Positions 5,027 through 9,920 of a stretch of DNA of 9,920 nucleotides are shown here, in pieces. Each line of letters starts with the position of its first letter. Within the stretch, counting starts at the first letter, position 1. Below the pieces are notes generated by a model that saw only the letters and a program-made list of their open reading frames with translations, was not told the DNA's origin and made no database searches. The DNA lies in the NCBI GenBank assembly GCA_034431495.1, contig DAOUDB010000112.1:1-9920 (forward strand), given 5' to 3'. This DNA is from Roseilinea sp034431495. Lineage in GTDB: Bacteria; Chloroflexota; Anaerolineae; J036; Brachytrichaceae. A program made the position numbers and the translations under genes.

Positions 5027-5626
5027 ATGTGGTTGCTCTCTCTGCAGGGCGCGGCGCTCGGATTCTCTGCTGCCGCATCCCCCGGCCCATTCCAGGCATA
5101 TCTGATGTCGCAGGCATTGCAGCTTGGCTGGCGAAGGGCCTGGCCGGCTGCCTTTGCCCCCTTGCTCAGCGACGGGCCGATCATCGCGCTGGTGACGCTG
5201 GTGTTGACGCAGGCGCCGGCCGGCCTGTTGCGCGGGTTGCAAGTGGCCGGCGGCGTGTTCCTCTTGTATCTGGCCTGGGGCGCAGTTACGCGCTTGCGCG
5301 CTGCGACGCCAACGCCGGCCTCGGCGCAACAAGGCGTATTCAAAGCAGCACTGGCGAATGTGCTCAGCCCCGGCCCGTGGATTTTCTGGAGCACCGTAGG
5401 CGGACCCATTCTGGCGCGCGCCTGGGCAGAGTCGCCGGGGCATAGCGCGCTGTTTCTGCTCGGCTTCTATGGTGCGATGGTGAGCGTGCTGCTGGGGTTG
5501 ATCGGGCTGTTTGCAGCCTCGGCGCGCATCGGGCCGGCCTTCACGCGCGCGCTCGGCGCCGTCTCGGCGCTGGCGCTGGCCGGCTTTGGTGTGTATCAGA
5601 TTGTCGCCGGCCTGTCTGGCCTGTAG
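5027..5626 (+). CDS. LysE/RhtB-family amino acid exporter
   Basis: This is a 199-residue integral membrane protein of the usual LysE-family length, with about six hydrophobic helices (roughly 1-17, 39-60, 67-90, 105-130, 140-165, 175-196). The family signature ASPGPFQAYLMSQALQLGW (17-35) is present. A second SPGP appears in NVLSPGPWIFW (111-121), reflecting the internal repeat of these transporters. Members export amino acids or related small molecules by proton exchange; the substrate here cannot be read from the sequence. No in-frame start exists upstream before a TGA at 5000-5002, so ATG 5027 is the start despite having no recognisable Shine-Dalgarno. It lies 127 bases after the GNAT gene and is followed by a hairpin, so it is probably its own transcription unit. 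Confidence 0.88.
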   Translation: MWLLSLQGAALGFSAAASPGPFQAYLMSQALQLGWRRAWPAAFAPLLSDGPIIALVTLVLTQAPAGLLRGLQVAGGVFLLYLAWGAVTRLRAATPTPASAQQGVFKAALANVLSPGPWIFWSTVGGPILARAWAESPGHSALFLLGFYGAMVSVLLGLIGLFAASARIGPAFTRALGAVSALALAGFGVYQIVAGLSGL

Positions 5627-5647
5627 GGCAAGCCGCTGGACTTGCCC
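5626..5647 (+). terminator. Hairpin directly after the LysE-type gene
   Basis: GGGCAAG (5626-5632) pairs perfectly with CTTGCCC (5641-5647) around CCGCTGGA, inside which CC and GG can extend the stem. The stem begins on the last base of the stop codon. No T-run follows; instead GC-rich heptamer repeats begin at 5644. It may be a non-canonical terminator or a 3'-end stabilising structure. Confidence 0.45.
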
Positions 5648-5664
5648 CTCGCCCCTCGCCCCTC
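5644..5664. repeat. Three tandem copies of the heptamer GCCCCTC
   Basis: GCCCCTC repeats exactly three times (5644-5650, 5651-5657, 5658-5664), followed by a partial GCC. The array is intergenic and its first unit overlaps the right arm of the hairpin. It resembles the short tandem heptamer repeats scattered between genes in some cyanobacteria and Chloroflexota. Confidence 0.75.
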
Positions 5665-5729
5665 GCCGATGATCCTGCCGCTTTGATATACACTCGCCCT
5701 ACAACTCGTGATCTCTGGAGAATCAGGAC

Positions 5730-6701
5730 ATGCCGCTCTTTGATCTACCCTTTGAACAACTCAAAACCTATCGCCCCGATCGTGTCGAGCAGCCCGATTT
5801 CGACGCTTTCTGGCAAGCTACCCTGGCCGAGGCGCGCCAACATCCGCTCGATGCCATCTTCGAGCAGGTCAATTATGGGTTGCAGGCGCAGGAAACATTC
5901 GATGTGACCTTCAACGGCTTCGGCGGGCAGCCGGTCAAAGCGTGGCTGTTGTTGCCGCGCCGGCGCTCCGGCCCGTTGCCATGCGTGGTCGAGTACATCG
6001 GCTATGGTGGTGGGCGCGGCTTCCCGACCGACTGGCTGTTGTGGAGCAGCGTGGGGTTCGCGCATCTGGTCATGGATACGCGCGGGCAGGGCAGCAGTTG
6101 GTTGTTCGGGGCGACGCCCGATCTGTATGGGCAGGGCGGCAATCCCTCCATTCCCGGTTTCATGACGCAAGGCATTCTCGATCCGCAGCACTACTACTAC
6201 CGGCGTGTTTTCACCGATGCCGTGCGCGCCATCGAAGCGGCCCGCAGTCACCCGGCCGTTGACCCCGACCGCATCGCTGTGGCCGGCGGCAGCCAGGGCG
6301 GCGGTATCACGATCGCGGCGGCCGGCCTCGAGCCGGCGGTGAAAGCGGCCCTGCCGGATGTTCCGTTCCTGTGTCACTACCGCCGCGCCACCGAACTGGT
6401 GGACACCGCGCCCTACAACGAGATCACGCGCTTTTGTCTGACGCACCGCGACAAGATCGAAACGGTCTTCCGCACCTTGTCCTACTTCGATGGCGTGAAC
6501 CTTGCTGCGCGCGCGACGGCCACAGCGTTGTTCTCGGTCGGCTTGATGGATCAGGTCTGCCCGCCGTCCACTGTCTATGCCGCTTACAATCACTGGGCCG
6601 GGCCGAAGGATATTCGCGTCTATCCGTACAATCAACACGAGGGCGGGGGCGACTTCCACGTGATCGAGAAAGTGCGCTTTCTGACATCGCTGTGGCGGTA
6701 G
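5730..6701 (+). CDS. Acetylxylan esterase / cephalosporin-C deacetylase, family CE7
   Basis: This is a 323-residue alpha/beta-hydrolase of the usual AXE1 (CE7) length. The nucleophile elbow GGSQGG gives Ser188. Asp274 lies in GLMDQVCPPST and His303 in NQHEGGG, completing the Ser-Asp-His triad. Tyr92 (IGYGGG) and Gln189 are the expected oxyanion-hole residues. These positions coincide with those I recall for the Thermotoga maritima enzyme TM0077. CE7 enzymes remove acetyl groups from short xylo-oligosaccharides and other small acetylated compounds, usually inside the cell; no signal peptide is present here. The ATG has GGAGA (5717-5721) eight bases upstream. The next gene, GH28-like, starts 58 bases later, so the esterase probably deacetylates imported oligosaccharides before or after cleavage. 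It is 103 bases from the exporter gene and looks like the first gene of the carbohydrate cluster. Confidence 0.93.
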   Translation: MPLFDLPFEQLKTYRPDRVEQPDFDAFWQATLAEARQHPLDAIFEQVNYGLQAQETFDVTFNGFGGQPVKAWLLLPRRRSGPLPCVVEYIGYGGGRGFPTDWLLWSSVGFAHLVMDTRGQGSSWLFGATPDLYGQGGNPSIPGFMTQGILDPQHYYYRRVFTDAVRAIEAARSHPAVDPDRIAVAGGSQGGGITIAAAGLEPAVKAALPDVPFLCHYRRATELVDTAPYNEITRFCLTHRDKIETVFRTLSYFDGVNLAARATATALFSVGLMDQVCPPSTVYAAYNHWAGPKDIRVYPYNQHEGGGDFHVIEKVRFLTSLWR

Positions 6702-6709
6702 CGCCCATC

Positions 6710-6744
6710 GTCAATCAGCAATCGTCAATCAACAAGTGTCAATC
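6710..6744. repeat. Degenerate heptamer tandem repeat, core GTCAATC
   Basis: Read in sevens, the spacer between the esterase and GH28 genes gives GTCAATC (6710), AGCAATC (6717), GTCAATC (6724), AACAAGT (6731) and GTCAATC (6738), with a related GCCCATC just before. The three perfect units are exactly 14 bases apart. It fills most of the 58-base spacer and ends five bases before the ribosome binding site of the next gene. Confidence 0.65.
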
Positions 6745-6748
6745 GACA

Positions 6749-6755
6749 GAGGTGA
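6749..6755 (+). promoter_or_regulatory. Ribosome binding site fixing the GH28 gene start at 6760
   Basis: GAGGTGA matches seven bases of the anti-Shine-Dalgarno complement and lies four bases before ATG 6760. An in-frame GTG at 6736 would be upstream of this site and inside the repeat array, so it is not the start. Confidence 0.65.
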
Positions 6756-6759
6756 CAAG

Positions 6760-8088
6760 ATGGCAACCCATAACATTCTGGACTTCGGCGCAACGGGCGA
6801 TGGCCGGACGAATGATGCGGCAGCCATCCAGAGCGCCATCGACACCTGCGCGTCGGCCGGCGGCGGGCAGGTGTTGATTCCAGCCGGCAGGCGCTTCCTG
6901 TCCGGCACGATCATGCTCAAGTCCAACGTCGATCTTCATCTTGAGCGTGGGGCCACACTGTCCGCCAGTGGTAATCCCGATGACTACACCTTCCGGCTGC
7001 GCGTGGGCGCGCTCTCCGGCGGCGTGGTCAATCCCGACGATCCCGGCTTCGGCATGCTGATCGCGGCGGATCGCGCGTCGAACATCTCCATCACTGGCGG
7101 TGGCGTGATCGACGGCGGCGGGCAGTTGTACATCGAAGAAGCCGGCGATTACATTCACCGCATGAAGCGCTGGCGGCCCTTCACCGTCTTTCTGCTCGGT
7201 TGCGCCAACGTGACGTTGCGCGACGTGACCCTGCGCGACGGCGCGTTGTGGACGGTGCGTCTGTCCGGCTGCAACGATGTCTTGATCGACGGCATCCACA
7301 TCGACAACGATCTCAAGCTGCCCAACAACGACGGCATTGATCTCGACCGCTGCCAGAATGTGCGCATTGTCGGGTGCCACATTGTGTCGGGCGACGACTG
7401 CATCTCGCTGAAGGTGTGCGAGGAAACGGCAGCCTGGGGCGAGGGATGCGAGAACGTCGTGGTGACCGGCTGCACGCTCGAGTCCACCTCGGCGGCGCTC
7501 ATCGTCGGCGCGGAGTGTCGCAAGCCGATGCGCAATATCATCTTCGACTCGTGCGTCATCCGCTCCAGTCATCGCGGCCTGGCGATTCACCTGAGCGAGC
7601 AGAGCGATGTCGAGAATGTGCTGTTCTCGAACATGATCGTCGAGACGCGCATCTTCCATGACAAGTGGTGGGGGCGCGGCGAGCCGATCTACATCACGGC
7701 CATCCCGTGGACAGAGCAACACAAGATCGGCCACGTGCGGCATGTGCGTTTCTCGAACGTGTTGGCGCGCAGCGAGAACGGCGCGTTTATCTACGGTTGG
7801 GAACCGGGGCTGATCGAGGATGTTACCCTCGACCACGTGCGACTGGAGATCGACAAGTGGTCGAAGTGGCCGGGGGGCCGGCAGGACATTCGTCCCTGCC
7901 CCGGCGAAGGGTTGATCAAGCAGGACACGCACGGCGTCTTTGTGCGCAATGCGCGCAACGTCATGCTGCGCAACTGCGAAGTGGTGTGGGGCGCCAACCG
8001 GCCGGCCTACTTCCGCCACGCCCTCGAGACCAACAATGTCGATAACCTGATGGTGGAAAACTTCCGGGGCGGCTCGGCCCATCCATAG
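6760..8088 (+). CDS. GH28-like glycoside hydrolase (polygalacturonase-type beta-helix)
   Basis: This is a 442-residue protein. The N-terminus NILDFGATGDGRTNDAAAIQ (5-24) is the classic opening of pectinase-type right-handed beta-helices. Repeated turns such as NVTLRDVTLRDGALWTVRLS continue through the middle. The GH28 acidic residues appear as NNDGID (Asp191, Asp194) and SGDD (Asp212, Asp213). The usual GHG histidine motif is replaced by STSAALIVGAE (242-252), and the RIK region by SSHRGLAIH (269-277). This variant pattern occurs in many bacterial GH28 relatives of unknown specificity. No signal peptide is seen, so it should act in the cytoplasm on imported oligosaccharides. Family members cleave galacturonosyl or related linkages in pectin; the exact substrate here is uncertain because of the missing histidine. 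The next gene starts 27 bases after the stop. Confidence 0.87.
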   Translation: MATHNILDFGATGDGRTNDAAAIQSAIDTCASAGGGQVLIPAGRRFLSGTIMLKSNVDLHLERGATLSASGNPDDYTFRLRVGALSGGVVNPDDPGFGMLIAADRASNISITGGGVIDGGGQLYIEEAGDYIHRMKRWRPFTVFLLGCANVTLRDVTLRDGALWTVRLSGCNDVLIDGIHIDNDLKLPNNDGIDLDRCQNVRIVGCHIVSGDDCISLKVCEETAAWGEGCENVVVTGCTLESTSAALIVGAECRKPMRNIIFDSCVIRSSHRGLAIHLSEQSDVENVLFSNMIVETRIFHDKWWGRGEPIYITAIPWTEQHKIGHVRHVRFSNVLARSENGAFIYGWEPGLIEDVTLDHVRLEIDKWSKWPGGRQDIRPCPGEGLIKQDTHGVFVRNARNVMLRNCEVVWGANRPAYFRHALETNNVDNLMVENFRGGSAHP

Positions 8089-8115
8089 CCCGCTGCGCCC
8101 GGCGCCTGAAACACC

Positions 8116-9132
8116 ATGATGAAAGTCCTGTTTATCGGTGGAACGGGCCTGATCAGCGCGGCCTGTTCCGAGCTGGCGCTTCAGCGCGGCATCGAGTTGT
8201 ATCTGCTCAATCGTGGGCAGTCGAAGAAGCACGACCTGCCGGCCGGGGCCAGGCTGATCAATGCAGATGTGCGGGGCGATCTGTCTGTGGCCCGCGCGCG
8301 CCTGCAAGGCCAGCGCTTCGACGCCGTGGTGGACTGGATCGCCTTCACGCCGGCAGATGTCGAGCGCGATATCGAGCTGTTTGCCGGCCAGACGCGCCAG
8401 TTCATCTTCATCAGCTCGGCCAGTGTCTATCAGAAGCCACCCTCGCATTACCTCATCACCGAAGACACGCCGCTCGCCAACCCACACTGGGATTACTCGC
8501 GCAACAAGATCGCGTGTGAAGAGCGCTTGATGCGCGAGTATCGCGAGCGCGGCTTCCCTGTCACCATCGTCAGGCCCTCGCTCACCTATGGCGTGTCGCA
8601 GATCCCGATCGTCATGGGCAGTTGGCAGCACCCCTGGACGATCGTCGATCGCATGAAGCGCGGCCAGCCGGTCATTGTGCCGGGCGATGGCACATCGTTG
8701 TGGCCGCTGACGTGGAACGGCGACTTTGCCAAAGGGTTGGTGGGTCTGCTGGGCCGCGAGCAGGCCATCGGCCACGCTTTTCACATCACGTCGGACGAGG
8801 TGTTGTGCTGGAACCAGATCTATACCGAGCTGGGCCATGCCCTGGGCATTGAACCGAACCTGGTTCACATTCCGGCTGATCTGATTGTGGCGCACGAGCC
8901 GGCCTTGCGTGGCAGCCTGCTGGGCGACAAGATTCACAGCGTGGTGTTCGACAACAGCAAGATCAAGCGTTTCGTGCCCGACTACGTGGCTACGACGCCG
9001 TGGACGGTTGGGGTGCGCAAAGCACTGGCATGGTTCGAGGCAGATCCAGCTCGCCAGACAATCGATGCCGGCGCCAATGCGTTGTGGGATCGCATCATTC
9101 AGTCCTATCAGCGCGCCTGGCCCGCCATGTGA
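8116..9132 (+). CDS. NAD(P)-dependent sugar epimerase/dehydratase-like protein (extended or atypical SDR)
   Basis: This is a 338-residue protein with a Rossmann start, MKVLFIGGTGLIS (2-14). GGTG followed by LIS, instead of the full GxxGxxG, is the form seen in atypical SDR members of COG0451. The active-site elements are SSASVY (100-105) and YSRNK (Tyr127, Lys131). IVRPSLTYG (151-159) and a C-terminal substrate domain follow. Family members epimerise, dehydrate or oxidise sugars or nucleotide sugars using a tightly held nucleotide. Its place between a GH28-like protein and a Gfo/Idh/MocA oxidoreductase points to processing of released sugars or uronic acids, not to cell-wall nucleotide sugars, but this is inferred. 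The start may be ATG 8116 or the adjacent ATG 8119; neither has a clear Shine-Dalgarno. An N-terminal MMKV versus MKV is immaterial to function. Confidence 0.85.
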   Translation: MMKVLFIGGTGLISAACSELALQRGIELYLLNRGQSKKHDLPAGARLINADVRGDLSVARARLQGQRFDAVVDWIAFTPADVERDIELFAGQTRQFIFISSASVYQKPPSHYLITEDTPLANPHWDYSRNKIACEERLMREYRERGFPVTIVRPSLTYGVSQIPIVMGSWQHPWTIVDRMKRGQPVIVPGDGTSLWPLTWNGDFAKGLVGLLGREQAIGHAFHITSDEVLCWNQIYTELGHALGIEPNLVHIPADLIVAHEPALRGSLLGDKIHSVVFDNSKIKRFVPDYVATTPWTVGVRKALAWFEADPARQTIDAGANALWDRIIQSYQRAWPAM

Positions 9133-9174
9133 GCGACGCCGGCGCGCAATACTCTATTCACACCGAGGAATTTC

Positions 9175-9920
9175 ATGCAGCAGAAAACCAAAATCGGCAT
9201 CGTCGGATGCGGCAACATCAGTGCCACATACCTGAAAGTTGCCAGGACGTTTGACATTCTGGAAGTGGTGGCGTGCGCCGACGTGATCCCAGAGCTGGCG
9301 CAAGCCAAAGCCGCCGAATATGGCGTGCCCAAAGCCTGCTCGCCGGATGAATTGCTGGCTGACCCCCAGATCGACATTGTGGTGAATCTCACCCCGCCGG
9401 CGGCGCATGCCAGCATTGCGATACAGGCGCTGCAAGCCGGCAAGTCGATCTACAACGAGAAGCCGCTGGCTATCGAGCGCGAAGACGCCCGGCGCATGCT
9501 TCAGCTTGCCGGCGAGAAAGGTCTGCGTGTCGGCTGCGCGCCCGACACGTTCATGGGCGCCGGCCTGCAAACCTGCCGCAGGCTGATCGACGAGGGCGCA
9601 ATCGGCCGGCCCATTGCCGCCACCGCCTTCATGCTGGGTCGCGGTCCGGAGCCGTGGCATCCCAACCCGGAGTTCTTCTACCAGCGCGGGGGCGGCCCAA
9701 TGTTCGATATGGGGCCGTACTATCTGACCGCGCTGGTGACTCTGCTGGGGCCGGTCAAGCGCGTCACCGGCGCAACCCAGATGTCATTCCCAGAGCGCGT
9801 GATCGGCAGCGGCCCGAAGAAGGGCAACAAGATCGCCGTCGAGATTCCAACCCACATCGTAGGCGTGCTCGAATTTGCCGCCGGCGCGGTGGGCACGCTC
9901 ATCACCAGCTTCGATGTTTG
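9175..9920 (+). CDS. Gfo/Idh/MocA-family oxidoreductase, cut by the right edge
   Basis: The first 248 codons are visible and no stop is met before the window end. The NAD(P)-binding motif is IGIVGCGNIS (7-16). NEKPLA (94-99) holds the EKP motif, whose lysine contacts cofactor and substrate. The C-terminal domain begins around 125 and carries GGGPMFDMGPYY (172-183), the family's substrate-site motif with Asp178; Tyr182 stands where many members have His. Members oxidise or reduce sugars, sugar acids and polyols at one hydroxyl. GAGG (9165-9168) lies six bases before ATG 9175, and the gene starts 42 bases after the SDR stop, so it belongs to the same carbohydrate operon. It may work with the SDR in a two-step redox or epimerisation of a sugar from the GH28 reaction, which is inference. 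Confidence 0.9.
   Translation, partial: MQQKTKIGIVGCGNISATYLKVARTFDILEVVACADVIPELAQAKAAEYGVPKACSPDELLADPQIDIVVNLTPPAAHASIAIQALQAGKSIYNEKPLAIEREDARRMLQLAGEKGLRVGCAPDTFMGAGLQTCRRLIDEGAIGRPIAATAFMLGRGPEPWHPNPEFFYQRGGGPMFDMGPYYLTALVTLLGPVKRVTGATQMSFPERVIGSGPKKGNKIAVEIPTHIVGVLEFAAGAVGTLITSFDV

Noticed and set aside
5687..5694. TATACACT as a firm promoter of the esterase gene
   Set aside because: It is -10-like (TATACA or TACACT), but no acceptable -35 or extended element is found at the right distance, so I did not list it as a feature.
5745..6659. A 304-codon minus-strand frame inside the esterase gene
   Set aside because: It is antisense to a gene whose catalytic triad is complete and has no independent support.
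6739..8937. A 732-codon open frame on the minus strand across the GH28-like and SDR genes
   Set aside because: It lies antisense to two well-identified genes and the spacer between them. Its translation is rich in His, Arg and Val without any family motif. Long antisense frames are common opposite GC-rich coding sequence.

Overview
The window looks like a piece of chromosome from a GC-rich (roughly 60-65% by eye) free-living bacterium, most likely a Chloroflexota (Anaerolineae/Caldilineae-type). The grounds are indirect. They are proteins with an N-terminal four-cysteine zinc ribbon, a surface-protein tail ending in YVPIVLR, heptamer tandem repeats between genes, and a Gram-positive-type SOS box (known for one Chloroflexota LexA) in front of a DNA-repair-type gene. 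No RNA gene, CRISPR array, insertion sequence or origin was found.

Left part (1-1660). A minus-strand gene enters from the left edge with only its first codons visible; they resemble a carbon-nitrogen hydrolase start. A gene-poor spacer follows, with a perfect 20-bp palindrome at 93-112. At 295-420 lies the start-less tail of a minus-strand surface protein. It abuts the 3' end of a radical-SAM/helix-hairpin-helix protein (422-1654, minus), which ends in a clamp-binding-like QLSLW and starts from an apparently leaderless promoter overlapped by a GAAC-N4-GTTC palindrome.

Middle part (1743-4899). A divergent promoter drives a tightly packed four-gene plus-strand unit: a membrane protein with a PH-like tail, two neighbouring proteins sharing the same N-terminal zinc ribbon (one soluble, one membrane-anchored), and a GNAT acetyltransferase. 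The membrane protein gene is split by one in-frame TAG (1899-1901). Promoter, ribosome binding site and signal anchor lie on the short upstream side and the rest of the protein on the other. A LysE-family exporter (5027-5626) follows, with its own promoter-like sequence, a possible 18-codon leader peptide and a hairpin directly after its stop.

Right part (5730-9920). A plus-strand run of carbohydrate genes: a CE7 acetylxylan esterase with a complete catalytic triad, a GH28-like beta-helix protein lacking the usual GHG histidine motif, an extended/atypical SDR and a Gfo/Idh/MocA oxidoreductase cut by the window end. None of the four shows a signal peptide. The set fits intracellular deacetylation, hydrolysis and redox processing of imported acetylated plant oligosaccharides, probably pectic. 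Heptamer repeats lie on both sides of the esterase gene.

The items most worth a second look are the amber-split membrane protein gene, the SOS-box/leaderless promoter of the radical SAM gene with its clamp motif, and the surface-protein remnant next to it.
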